Source of the DNA: Butyrivibrio sp.
GTDB lineage: Bacteria > Bacillota_A > Clostridia > Lachnospirales > Lachnospiraceae
Assembly: GCA_017996845.1 (NCBI GenBank)
Contig: JAGOGF010000056.1
Span: 1-14,439 of the forward strand
Length of the DNA: 14,439 nucleotides
Direction: 5' to 3'
Under the pieces are notes generated by a model, which made no database searches, was not told the origin of the DNA, and worked only from the letters and a program-made list of their open reading frames with translations. The translations under genes and the position numbers were made by a program. Of the stretch, positions 7,056 to 14,439 are shown one piece after another. Numbering within the stretch: position 1 is the first letter of the stretch; each line of letters opens with the position of its first letter.

Positions 7056-7078
7056 CTTAGTATTTATATCATTTGATA

Positions 7079-8047
7079 TTAAAGAATTCTTGCAATTTCA
7101 TACTGATATTCATTAATGCCCTTTTTCATTGCAAGAGCTTCCTCAATATCATAATCCACAAATTCGCCGCCGCGATATCCCACAACACGGTTTGTCTTAC
7201 CTGCACTGAGAATATCGGCTGCATAAGCTCCCATCATGGATGCATATACACGATCCTTACAGGTCGGGCTTCCGCCACGCTGCATGTAGCCAAGGATCGT
7301 AGCTCTGGTCTCAATACCTGTTGCAGCTTCAATTCTGCGTGCCATGGAAGTTGAATGTCCGATACCTTCTGCATTTACAATAATATGATGTGTTTTGCCG
7401 CGCTTGCGGTTTTCAATAATGTTATCAATAATCTTCTGTTCATCATAATCATATTTTTCCGGAAGAAGAATATCATCTGCGCCATTTGCAATGCCGCACC
7501 ACAGTGCAATATATCCTGCATTTCTGCCCATTACTTCGATAATGTTGCAGCGCTCATGTGAAGAAGAAGTATCACGAACCTTATCAATTGCCTGCATTGC
7601 CGTATTGATTGCCGTGTCAAAGCCGATTGTATAATCCGTACATGCAATATCCAGATCAATTGTACCAGGCAGTCCGATTGTATTGATTCCCTGCTGTGAA
7701 AGCTTCTGTGCTCCCATATAGGATCCGTCACCGCCAATTACGACAATACCGTCAATGCCATGTTTACGACAGATATCCGCACCCTTCTTCTGACCTTCTG
7801 CTGTCTTGAACTCCATACATCTTGCGGTTCCGAGAATGGTACCGCCACGCTGTATAATATCAGATACACTGTGTCTGTCCATATCGATAATTTCTTCATT
7901 CAGAAGACCCATGTAGCCTTTTTTAATTCCCTTAACGGTAAGACCGTTTGCAATAGACTTACGAACCACCGCACGTATCGCAGCATTCATGCCTGGCGCA
8001 TCTCCGCCGCTCGTAAGAACTCCGATTGTCTTAATCTCTTTTGCCAT
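7079..8047 (-). CDS. pfkA: ATP-dependent 6-phosphofructokinase
   Basis: Phosphorylates fructose-6-phosphate to fructose-1,6-bisphosphate, the committed step of glycolysis. The 322-residue length matches bacterial PfkA. Motifs: GVLTSGGDAPGMNA (9-22), ATP-binding GGDGSYMGA (105-113), PGTIDLD (127-133) with the catalytic Asp at 131, MGRNAGYIAL (173-182) and the substrate loop ILGYMQRGGSPT (251-262). Gly in GGDG and in PGTID (rather than GGDD and PKTID) indicates ATP, not pyrophosphate, as donor. The usual TIDND reads TIDLD. The start has AAAGGAAG about 10 nt upstream. It diverges from dnaE; in many Firmicutes the two are codirectional neighbours. Confidence 0.96.
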   Translation of the reverse strand: MAKEIKTIGVLTSGGDAPGMNAAIRAVVRKSIANGLTVKGIKKGYMGLLNEEIIDMDRHSVSDIIQRGGTILGTARCMEFKTAEGQKKGADICRKHGIDGIVVIGGDGSYMGAQKLSQQGINTIGLPGTIDLDIACTDYTIGFDTAINTAMQAIDKVRDTSSSHERCNIIEVMGRNAGYIALWCGIANGADDILLPEKYDYDEQKIIDNIIENRKRGKTHHIIVNAEGIGHSTSMARRIEAATGIETRATILGYMQRGGSPTCKDRVYASMMGAYAADILSAGKTNRVVGYRGGEFVDYDIEEALAMKKGINEYQYEIARIL

Positions 8048-8136
8048 TTTACTATACTTCCTTTCACCGGTATTTACGCAATATCTGTATAACGCGTTCC
8101 CGCTGTTATCATTCTGAAACTTGTACTCCGTTTCCT

Positions 8137-8165
8137 ATATTATCGCAAACAAATGCAATCTGCAA
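8137..8165 (-). promoter_or_regulatory. Candidate pfkA promoter
   Basis: Minus-strand TTGCAG (8165-8160), 17-nt spacer, TAATAT (8142-8137), giving a leader of roughly 80 nt before pfkA. Consensus matches are partial and a second arrangement (TTGCGA-N17-TACAAG) is nearby, so the exact site is uncertain. Confidence 0.35.
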
Positions 8166-8221
8166 CGGCTTTTTCACTTTACAGGAGCAGAATCTGCATT
8201 GTTTACATCCTGCAAACTTTT

Positions 8222-8251
8222 TTTCTGTATTTTTGTGATCTATGCTATGAT
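8222..8251 (+). promoter_or_regulatory. Candidate dnaE promoter with extended -10
   Basis: TGCTATGAT at 8243-8251 is an extended -10 (TG-N-TATGAT). The -35 17-18 nt upstream (TTTCTG/TTCTGT at 8222-8228) is poor, as extended -10 promoters allow. An alternative is TTTACA at 8202-8207 with TGTATT at 8226-8231. The predicted start near 8258 gives a leader of about 85 nt. Confidence 0.4.
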
Positions 8252-8258
8252 AAAAGGG

Positions 8259-8279
8259 ATCATCTGTTTTTCGGATGAT
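8259..8279 (+). promoter_or_regulatory. Hairpin at the predicted 5' end of the dnaE leader
   Basis: ATCATCTG (8259-8266) pairs with CGGATGAT (8272-8279), with one T·G wobble and a TTTTT loop. It lies at or just after the predicted transcription start and could be a 5' mRNA-stabilising stem or a dyad operator. Confidence 0.4.
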
Positions 8280-8342
8280 ATCTGGGACTTGTTTTGAATA
8301 CACGGTATCCTGCAACATTTTAAGTGTCTCTAAGGAGTTTTC

Positions 8343-11300
8343 ATGTCATTTATACATCTTCATGTTCATACGGAATACAGTCTTCTGGACGGTTCCAACA
8401 AAATAAAGGAATATGTCAGTCGCCTCAAAGAACTGAATATGAATGCCGGTGCCATTACGGATCACGGCGTTATGTATGGTGTGATTGACTTTTATAAGGA
8501 AGCAAAGGCCGCAGGGATCAATCCGGTTCTGGGCTGTGAAGTCTATGTCGCACCGGGCTCACGCTTTGAAAAGGAAGCTTCCGTAAACGACGACAGATAT
8601 TCCCATCTGATCCTGCTGGCAGAAAACAATACCGGTTATACGAACCTCTCACACATTGTCAGCCGCGGTTTTACCGAAGGGTATTATTATAAGCCGCGTG
8701 TCGATATGGAGATTCTGCGCCAATACCATGAAGGCATCATCTGTCTCTCCGCCTGCCTTGCGGGAGAAATTCCAAAAGCAATCACGCGTGGCAATTATGA
8801 CGAAGCTGTCAGTATTGCAAAGCGCTATGATGACTGTTTTGGTCATGGAAATTTCTTTCTGGAACTTCAGGATCACGGAATCCCGGCGCAGGCAGATGTG
8901 AATACGGCACTGCTTCGTATGTCCAGGGAACTGGATATCGGTCTGGTCGCTACCAATGACTGCCATTACACCCGCGCAGACGATGCAGAAGCGCATGATC
9001 TTCTTCTGTGTATTCAGACGCAGAAGAAGGTAACCGATACAGACCGGCTGCGCTACGAAGGCGGGCAATATTATGTAAAAAGTGAGGCGGAAATGCGTTC
9101 TCTTTTTGCATATGCGCAGGATGCCATTGATAATACGCAGAAAATTGCAGACCGTTGCCATGTGGAAATCGAATTCGGCGTTACAAAGCTGCCTCTTTAC
9201 GATGTACCCCAGGGTTATGATTCCTGGACTTATCTGAATAAGCTCTGCACCGACGGACTGAAGGAACGCTACCCGCACGATGACGGTACGCTGCGCAAAA
9301 AGCTGGACTATGAACTGTCCATTATCCAGAAAATGGGATATGTGGACTATTTCCTGATCGTATGGGACTATATCAATTATTGCCGCGAAAACGACATCGC
9401 GGTAGGCCCCGGAAGAGGTTCTGCTGCCGGCAGTATTGTTTCCTATTGTATGCATATTACCAACATCGATCCGATTCAGTACGAGCTGCTCTTCGAACGT
9501 TTCCTGAACCCAGAACGTGTATCCATGCCTGATATTGACGTCGATTTCGAATATGCGCATCGTCAGGATGTCATTGATTATGTCACACGCAAATATGGCT
9601 CTGATAAAGTAGTACAGATCATTACTTTCGGAACGCTTGCCGCCAAAGGTGTGATCCGTGATGTCGCACGTGTCATGGATCTGCCATACAGCTACGCGGA
9701 CCAGCTTGCAAAGGCAGTTCCGAATGAGCTAAATATTACGCTTGACCGCGCCCTTTCCCTTAACCCTGATCTGCGAAAACTCTATGAATCAGATCCCACC
9801 GTTCATAAGCTGCTGGATATGTGCCGCAGGCTGGAAGGTCTGCCCCGGCATACCTCAACACATGCTGCCGGTGTTGTGATCTGTCAGTCTCCTGCCGAAG
9901 ATCTGGTTCCGCTTTCCCGTTCAGCCGATGGCAACATTACCACGCAGTTCACCATGACTACCATTGAGGAACTTGGTCTTCTGAAAATGGATTTTCTAGG
10001 GCTGCGTACCCTGACCGTGATCAAAGATGCGGTAAATAATGCCAATTATTCCAATGGCGCCGTTCCGGGAGATGCCGCCTACATTGACATTGATCAAATT
10101 GATTATAACGATCCCGCAGTGCTTACTCTGATCGGAAGCGGACGATGTGATGGTATTTTTCAGTTGGAAAGCGGCGGTATGCAATCCTTTATGAAGGAAT
10201 TAAAGCCGCGTTCCCTGGAGGATATCATTGCCGGTATTTCATTATATCGTCCGGGCCCGATGGATTTCATCCCCAAATACATTGCGGGGAAGCAGGATGA
10301 AAAAAATATTACCTATTCCACGCCGCTTCTGGAACCGATTCTCTCTCCGACCTATGGTTGTATCGTGTATCAGGAACAGGTTATGCAGATCGTACAGCAG
10401 CTGGGCGGTTATACCCTCGGACGTGCCGATCTTGTCCGCCGTGCCATGAGTAAGAAGAAGCAGCACGTCATGGAAGTCGAACGGGAGAATTTTGTCCATG
10501 GAAATGCAGCGGAAGGGGTTCCGGGCTGCCAGTCCAAAGGCATTTCGGAGCAGACTGCCAATCAGATCTATGATTCCATGATGGATTTTGCAAAATATGC
10601 ATTTAATAAATCGCATGCAGCTTGTTACGCGGTTGTTGCCATCCAGACCGCCTGGCTCAAGCATTACTATCCGGTAGAATTTATGGCAGCGCTGATGACC
10701 TCCGTCATTGATAACCCGCCAAAAGTTTCCGGTTATATTGCATCCTGCCGCAGCATGGGCATTCATCTGCTGCCGCCGGATATTAATGAAGGTCGTTCCG
10801 GCTTTTCCGTATCCGATTACATCGATGCATCCGGTAAAACCATAAAAGCAATTCGCTATGCGCTTACCGCGATCAAAAGTGTAGGGCGCCCCGTTATCGA
10901 TGCGGTTGTCGCAGAGCGTACGCATGGCGGTTCTTTTCATGATCTGAATGATTTTTTGACCAGAATGCAGTCAGATGAAAAAGATTTGAATAAACGCGCG
11001 GTTGAGAACTTCATCAAAGCCGGTGCCTTTGATTCCTTTGGCGGAACCAGAAAACAGTTCATGTGTGTATATGCACAGATCATGGACCATTTGCATTCCA
11101 ATAAAAATGCCATGGCAGGCCAGATGACGCTGTTCGATCTTGCTTCCTCGCAGGACCGGGAGCAGTTTAACATTCAGCTGCCTGATGTCGGTGAATATCC
11201 CAAGGACATGCTCCTTGAATTTGAAAAAGAAGTTCTGGGAATCTATGTCAGCGGGCATCCTCTTGAAGAAGACATTGCGCTGATGAAACGTCATACTTCC

Positions 11301-11840
11301 AATATCACCACCGATTTTTATCTGGATGAAGAAACCGGTGCTCCGAAAGTTGCAGATAAAGAACAGATTATCATTGGCGGACTGATTGCAGAAAAGAAAA
11401 TCAAATACACAAAAAATGATAAGGTAATGGCTTTTCTGCAGGTTGAGGATCTTGTCGGTACCGTAGAGGTAATTGTTTTTCCTAAAATTTATGAAGAAAG
11501 CAGCAGTAAGCTGAATGAGGACAGCAAAGTATTCATTCGCGGACATGCTTCTGTAGAAGAAGATAAAGATGCAAAACTCATTGCAGACAAAATCACTTCT
11601 TTTGGAGAAATTCCAAAGACCCTCTGGCTGCAGTTTGAAGATCTGCCTTCTTATGAAAGCAGGGAAAAAGATCTGCTCTCTGTTATCGCCGGAAATGAAG
11701 GTCATGATACCATTGGTATTTTTATCCGGAATACCAAACAGATGAAAAAGCTTTCATCCAGATTTAATATTAATGCGGATGCCGCTCTTATAGAAAAACT
11801 GGGCGCATTGATCGGCAGCGAAAATGTAAAAATATCCTGA
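8343..11840 (+). CDS. dnaE: DNA polymerase III subunit alpha (DnaE)
   Basis: Replicative C-family DNA polymerase. The 1165-residue protein is full length. The N-terminal PHP domain (about 1-280) opens with HLHVHTEYSLLDG (5-17) and keeps probable metal ligands: HxH at 7/9, DH at 40-41, Glu 66, His 88 and the ATNDCHY segment. The polymerase core has GPGRGSAAGSIV, PDIDVDF at 396-402 (catalytic Asp 397 and 399) and MDFLGL with the third catalytic Asp at 550. A helix-hairpin-helix region follows at about 860-905, then a clamp-binding motif QMTLFDL at 927-933 and a C-terminal OB-fold at about 1010-1095 (IIIGGLIAEKKIKYTK). TAAGGAG ends 5 nt before the ATG. In Firmicutes that also carry PolC, DnaE extends primers; polC is not in this window. 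It is the only plus-strand gene here. Confidence 0.97.
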   Translation: MSFIHLHVHTEYSLLDGSNKIKEYVSRLKELNMNAGAITDHGVMYGVIDFYKEAKAAGINPVLGCEVYVAPGSRFEKEASVNDDRYSHLILLAENNTGYTNLSHIVSRGFTEGYYYKPRVDMEILRQYHEGIICLSACLAGEIPKAITRGNYDEAVSIAKRYDDCFGHGNFFLELQDHGIPAQADVNTALLRMSRELDIGLVATNDCHYTRADDAEAHDLLLCIQTQKKVTDTDRLRYEGGQYYVKSEAEMRSLFAYAQDAIDNTQKIADRCHVEIEFGVTKLPLYDVPQGYDSWTYLNKLCTDGLKERYPHDDGTLRKKLDYELSIIQKMGYVDYFLIVWDYINYCRENDIAVGPGRGSAAGSIVSYCMHITNIDPIQYELLFERFLNPERVSMPDIDVDFEYAHRQDVIDYVTRKYGSDKVVQIITFGTLAAKGVIRDVARVMDLPYSYADQLAKAVPNELNITLDRALSLNPDLRKLYESDPTVHKLLDMCRRLEGLPRHTSTHAAGVVICQSPAEDLVPLSRSADGNITTQFTMTTIEELGLLKMDFLGLRTLTVIKDAVNNANYSNGAVPGDAAYIDIDQIDYNDPAVLTLIGSGRCDGIFQLESGGMQSFMKELKPRSLEDIIAGISLYRPGPMDFIPKYIAGKQDEKNITYSTPLLEPILSPTYGCIVYQEQVMQIVQQLGGYTLGRADLVRRAMSKKKQHVMEVERENFVHGNAAEGVPGCQSKGISEQTANQIYDSMMDFAKYAFNKSHAACYAVVAIQTAWLKHYYPVEFMAALMTSVIDNPPKVSGYIASCRSMGIHLLPPDINEGRSGFSVSDYIDASGKTIKAIRYALTAIKSVGRPVIDAVVAERTHGGSFHDLNDFLTRMQSDEKDLNKRAVENFIKAGAFDSFGGTRKQFMCVYAQIMDHLHSNKNAMAGQMTLFDLASSQDREQFNIQLPDVGEYPKDMLLEFEKEVLGIYVSGHPLEEDIALMKRHTSNITTDFYLDEETGAPKVADKEQIIIGGLIAEKKIKYTKNDKVMAFLQVEDLVGTVEVIVFPKIYEESSSKLNEDSKVFIRGHASVEEDKDAKLIADKITSFGEIPKTLWLQFEDLPSYESREKDLLSVIAGNEGHDTIGIFIRNTKQMKKLSSRFNINADAALIEKLGALIGSENVKIS

Positions 11841-11844
11841 ACAC

Positions 11845-11890
11845 AAAAACGCATTGCAAAGATTCAAAATTCTTTGCAATGCGTCTTTTT
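11845..11890. terminator. Bidirectional Rho-independent terminator between dnaE and metK
   Basis: A perfect 14-bp stem (11849-11862 with 11871-11884) with an 8-nt loop is followed by CTTTTTA on the plus strand and by a T-run on the minus strand (A-run 11845-11849). It begins 9 nt after the dnaE stop and ends 29 nt before the metK stop, so it serves both convergent genes. Confidence 0.92.
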
Positions 11891-11912
11891 ATATTCTGAT
11901 CGTCAAACTTCT

Positions 11913-13103
11913 TCAGCCCAGAATTTCTTTCAGTTCTGCTGCTTTGTCCGTCTTTTCCCATGGAAGGTTCAGGTCATTGCGCCCAAAATGGCCATAGGCT
12001 GCTGTTGCTCTGTAGATCGGGCGACGAAGGTCGAGCATCTTGATAATTCCTGCCGGACGAAGATCAAACGTCTTACGAACTGCATCTACCAATGCTTCAT
12101 TGGAAACTCTGCCTGTTCCAAAGGTATCTACCAGTACGGAAGTAGGCTGTGCAACACCAATTGCATAGGATAGCTGAATCTCACACTTGTCTGCATACCC
12201 TGCTGCTACGATATTCTTGGCAACATACCGCGCTGCATAGGCACCGGAACGGTCAACCTTGGTGCAATCCTTACCGGAAAAAGCACCGCCGCCGTGACGT
12301 GCTGCTCCGCCATAGGTGTCTACAATGATCTTACGGCCGGTCAGACCTGCATCACCGTGAGGCCCGCCAATTACGAAACGTCCTGTCGGATTGATAAAGA
12401 TTTTGGTCTTGGCATCCACCATTTTGCTGTCCACGATGGCATCAATCACGTATTTTCTGACATCTGCGTGAATCTGTTCCTGCGTTACATCCGGATCATG
12501 CTGTGTAGAGATAACGACCGCCTCAAGGCGAACCGGCTTACCATTTTCATCATACTCAACAGAAACCTGGCTCTTGCCGTCTGCACGCAGATAAGGCAAA
12601 GTACCGTTCTTACGAACTTCTGTCAGCTTTCTGGTCAGCTTATGCGCAAGCGAAATGGCATAAGGCATATATTCCTCTGTCTCGTTTGTTGCATAACCGA
12701 ACATCATACCCTGATCACCGGCGCCAATTGCTTCCAGCTGCTCATCCGTCATCTTGCTTTCTCTTGCTTCGAGTGCTTTGTCAACACCCTGCGCAATATC
12801 AGGGGACTGCTGATCCAGTGCAACCAGAACAGCACAGGTATCAGCATCAAAGCCTTTGTCAGAACTGTCATAACCAATCTCACGGATCGTATCACGTGCG
12901 ATTCGCTGATAATCCACATGTGCTTTTGTCGTGATCTCTCCGGTAATCAGTACAAACCCTGTACAGGTAGCTGTTTCACATGCTACACGGCTCATCGGAT
13001 CCTCTGCCATACATGCATCCAGAACTGCATCAGATACTGCATCACAGATTTTGTCAGGATGTCCTTCTGTTACGGATTCAGATGTAAAAATATATTTTTC
13101 CAT
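11913..13103 (-). CDS. metK: S-adenosylmethionine synthetase
   Basis: Makes S-adenosylmethionine from methionine and ATP, usually as a cytosolic tetramer. The 396-residue length is typical. Motifs: [13 protein letters not shown] (6-18) with His15, [12 protein letters not shown] (127-138), the phosphate-binding loop [16 protein letters not shown] (271-286), and C-terminal LPWEKTDKA. The ATG at 13101-13103 has AGGAAAG about 8 nt upstream; a GTG seven codons further up has no site. Transcription passes through a SAM-I riboswitch, so the product represses its own synthesis when SAM is abundant. It converges with dnaE on a shared terminator. Confidence 0.97.
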   Translation of the reverse strand: MEKYIFTSESVTEGHPDKICDAVSDAVLDACMAEDPMSRVACETATCTGFVLITGEITTKAHVDYQRIARDTIREIGYDSSDKGFDADTCAVLVALDQQSPDIAQGVDKALEARESKMTDEQLEAIGAGDQGMMFGYATNETEEYMPYAISLAHKLTRKLTEVRKNGTLPYLRADGKSQVSVEYDENGKPVRLEAVVISTQHDPDVTQEQIHADVRKYVIDAIVDSKMVDAKTKIFINPTGRFVIGGPHGDAGLTGRKIIVDTYGGAARHGGGAFSGKDCTKVDRSGAYAARYVAKNIVAAGYADKCEIQLSYAIGVAQPTSVLVDTFGTGRVSNEALVDAVRKTFDLRPAGIIKMLDLRRPIYRATAAYGHFGRNDLNLPWEKTDKAAELKEILG

Positions 13104-13117
13104 TTTCTTTCCTTTCC

Positions 13118-13134
13118 TGCGCACCAGATGCGCA
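13118..13134 (-). promoter_or_regulatory. TGCGCA hairpin next to the metK ribosome binding site
   Basis: Two copies of the palindrome TGCGCA (13118-13123 and 13129-13134), 5 nt apart, can form a 6-bp hairpin directly upstream of the metK Shine-Dalgarno sequence. A third TGCGCA lies at 13176-13181 and could compete. A role is speculative. Between 13135 and 13187 I see nothing else. Confidence 0.35.
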
Positions 13135-13187
13135 ACTGCACATTTACAAATCTAGAGCATGAATCAGGCTGCCAATGCGCACTGATC

Positions 13188-13224
13188 AAAAAAAATCCGC
13201 TTGTTGCAAAAATACAACAAGCGG
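13188..13224 (-). terminator. Riboswitch-controlled terminator of metK
   Basis: A perfect 10-bp stem CCGCTTGTTG/CAACAAGCGG (13224-13215 with 13206-13197) with an 8-nt loop is followed on the minus strand by A and eight Ts (13195-13188). It forms the OFF state of the riboswitch. Its 5' arm is shared with the antiterminator. Confidence 0.92.
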
Positions 13225-13246
13225 ACTTGACGTCAGATAATCAAAT

Positions 13247-13384
13247 CCTCTTATTGCTCGTAAATAAAAGATGATAAAAAATGCATCTTTCATTTAAATA
13301 TCGCTCAGGTTGGCACCTTCCTGTCACTGGGGTTGCCGTGGCTTCATCGATCCTATGTATCTCCACCACTCTGAATAAGAGAGA
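13247..13384 (-). ncRNA. SAM-I (S-box) riboswitch aptamer
   Basis: Minus-strand sequence has the S-box core in order: CTTATTCAGAGTGGTGGAG (from 13380), GATGAAGCCACGGCAACC (to 13331), and AAGGTGCCAACC near 13317-13306. P1 closes by CTCTTATT (13381-13374) with AATAAGAG (13255-13248). P4 is AAAGATG/CATCTTT at about 13290-13267. A pseudoknot between TAGG in the P2 loop and CCTG after P3 is possible. The antiterminator pairs 13253-13242 with 13229-13218 (11 pairs, two of them U·G wobbles, plus one mismatch), using the 3' strand of P1, so SAM binding should free the terminator. Predicted OFF switch for metK. Confidence 0.95.
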
Positions 13385-13441
13385 TCTACAATATGGAATT
13401 TTCATATCCCGGATAAACGCTCTATCGAATATCCAAAGAGA

Positions 13442-13470
13442 ATATTACAGGAATATATGTTGATTTTCAA
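13442..13470 (-). promoter_or_regulatory. Candidate metK promoter
   Basis: Minus-strand TTGAAA (13470-13465), 17-nt spacer, TAATAT (13447-13442). The -35 matches 5 of 6 and the -10 4 of 6 consensus bases. Start near 13435 would put about 50 nt before the aptamer. Confidence 0.5.
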
Positions 13471-13472
13471 TG

Positions 13473-13492
13473 GACACATTTCCCAAAGTGTC
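13473..13492 (-). terminator. Weak hairpin downstream of tex
   Basis: GACAC/GTGTC (13473-13477 with 13488-13492) forms a short stem 20 nt after the tex stop. There is no following U-run, so termination of tex here is doubtful and some metK transcription may come from tex. Confidence 0.25.
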
Positions 13493-13512
13493 TAAAATAA
13501 GCAGGTAGATTT

Positions 13513-14439
13513 TTATTGTTTCTGCTGCATCTGTTCTTTTTGTCCCAGCTTCATCGTCAGGGCAATCCGCTTTTTGGGCAGGTCAACAGAGATTACCTGC
13601 ACCTCTACAATATCACCAACGCTGACTGCTTCCAGTGGATGCTTGATATATCTGTCTGTAATCTGTGAGATGTGAACCAGTCCGTCCTGATGCACTCCGA
13701 TGTCTACAAATGCACCAAAGTCAACGATATTACGAACAGTTCCCTTCAATATCATTCCAGGCTTCAAATCTTTCATATCCATAACATCGCTTCGCAGAAT
13801 CGGCGTCGGCATATTTTCACGCGGATCTCTGGATGGTTTTTCCAGTTCACATGCTATGTCGGTAAGCGTAATCTCTCCAATACCAAGTTCCTGTGCCATT
13901 TTCTTTCTGTCACCTATTTTGCGCAGCAGTGTTCCAGTACCGGTTCCGGAGGATGCCTGATTCATTTCTGCAGCTTTACCTACCGTATGGCGGTCTTCTC
14001 TTGCAGATCCGTTTTGTTGTCCGTTATTCTCCAGCACGGCTGTGCCAAGTGCTTCTGCCAGTGCACGGCCCATTGCAGTATTGGTGTTATGGATCACGAC
14101 CTGCTGCTTCTTCTGTTTCTCTGTCTTCGTGTTCGTACCGGATTCATTCTGTACCGGTGCAGCCTTTACCGTCCTGGTCTGAACAGCAGAACGTTTCTGT
14201 GCGGCACGGACATCTTCCATGGTAATCCCAAGCCTTTCCATCAGTGCCTGTGCGGCCTGATAGGACTCCGGATGCACACTGGTTGCATCGAGCGGATTTT
14301 TGCCATCCTGAATACGCAGGAATCCGGCACACTGCTCATAGGCCTTCGGACCAAGCTTTGGCACTTTCAGAAGCTGATTTCTGCCCTGAAATCTTCCGTT
14401 CTGTTCCCGGTAATCTACAATATTTCTGGCAATGACCTT
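13513..14439 (-). CDS. tex: Tex-family transcription accessory protein, C-terminal part (5' end outside window)
   Basis: Tex is an RNA-binding S1-domain protein linked to transcription and ribosome function. The 308 codons present run in frame to the right edge: KVIARNIVDYREQNGRFQGRNQLLKVPKLGPKAYEQCAGFLRI covers the helix-hairpin-helix repeats (fragment residues 1-43), then NPLDATSVHPESY (48-60). A helical piece SRDPRENMPTPILRSDV (about 203-219) leads into the S1 RNA-binding domain (225-298; GTVRNIVDFGAFVDIGVHQD, then GLVHISQI). Between HPESY and LTDIACELEKPSRDPR lie about 130 residues where family members have roughly 45-50; residues about 79-170 are low-complexity (K/Q/N/S/T/G-rich, with SSGTGTGT). 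The apparent GTG start at 14364 is an internal valine. The N-terminal half is outside the window. Confidence 0.92.
   Translation of the reverse strand, partial: KVIARNIVDYREQNGRFQGRNQLLKVPKLGPKAYEQCAGFLRIQDGKNPLDATSVHPESYQAAQALMERLGITMEDVRAAQKRSAVQTRTVKAAPVQNESGTNTKTEKQKKQQVVIHNTNTAMGRALAEALGTAVLENNGQQNGSAREDRHTVGKAAEMNQASSGTGTGTLLRKIGDRKKMAQELGIGEITLTDIACELEKPSRDPRENMPTPILRSDVMDMKDLKPGMILKGTVRNIVDFGAFVDIGVHQDGLVHISQITDRYIKHPLEAVSVGDIVEVQVISVDLPKKRIALTMKLGQKEQMQQKQ

Noticed and set aside
8649..9560. 303-codon open frame on the minus strand inside dnaE
   Set aside because: It lies fully antisense to catalytic-core coding sequence of dnaE, has no recognisable domain, and is the kind of shadow frame a long biased gene produces.
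10971..11705. 244-codon minus-strand frame within the 3' part of dnaE
   Set aside because: Phe/Ile-rich antisense shadow overlapping the OB-fold coding region; no ribosome binding site or family resemblance.
12294..13274. 326-codon open frame on the plus strand opposite metK
   Set aside because: Its sequence is Cys/His/Ile-rich without domains, is antisense to conserved metK motifs and runs through the riboswitch terminator.
13513..14364. Tex fragment as a complete 283-residue S1 protein starting at a GTG at 14364
   Set aside because: The frame stays open to the window edge with clear Tex helix-hairpin-helix sequence upstream, and no ribosome binding site precedes the GTG.

Overview
The window looks like a chromosomal housekeeping segment from a Clostridia-class Firmicute, most likely a Lachnospiraceae-type gut anaerobe. 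The grounds are protein style (CoaX, ATP-type PfkA, long DnaE, Tex), strong AGGAGG-like ribosome binding sites, a SAM-I riboswitch in front of metK, and moderate base composition. No tRNA, rRNA, CRISPR array, transposase or phage gene is visible, and I see no obvious new multi-gene defence or mobile system. The novelty is in the intergenic DNA.

Layout: eleven of the twelve genes lie on the minus strand. In minus-strand transcription order, from the right edge: tex (5' part missing), a SAM-I riboswitch with metK, then, after the oppositely oriented dnaE (+), pfkA, a TrmH/SpoU RNA 2'-O-methyltransferase, proC, a secreted SH3/SleB-type cell-wall hydrolase, nfeD, an SPFH/stomatin (qmcA-like) gene, argF, a biotin ligase (birA) without its DNA-binding domain, and coaX (3' part missing at the left edge). 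dnaE and metK converge on one bidirectional terminator. dnaE and pfkA diverge from a 295-bp region.

How genes work together: nfeD and the SPFH gene are 12 nt apart and form a membrane-microdomain operon. The RNA methyltransferase and proC are 31 nt apart. birA and coaX are 53 nt apart and both make or attach cofactors (biotin, CoA). metK makes SAM and is controlled by SAM through the riboswitch: aptamer, antiterminator and terminator can all be traced. The SAM-using methyltransferase lies elsewhere in the window.

Most worth a second look: (1) an imperfect 80-bp-period tandem repeat between argF and birA, each copy able to form three hairpins, with one compensatory base-pair change and wobble pairs favouring plus-strand structure; (2) an exact match to the WalR (YycF) box consensus over the likely promoter of the cell-wall hydrolase, inside a perfect 13-bp inverted repeat; (3) a roughly 90-residue low-complexity insertion in Tex; (4) the birA catalytic-only architecture next to the repeat. 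Everything was read by eye. No alignment, folding or database search was run.
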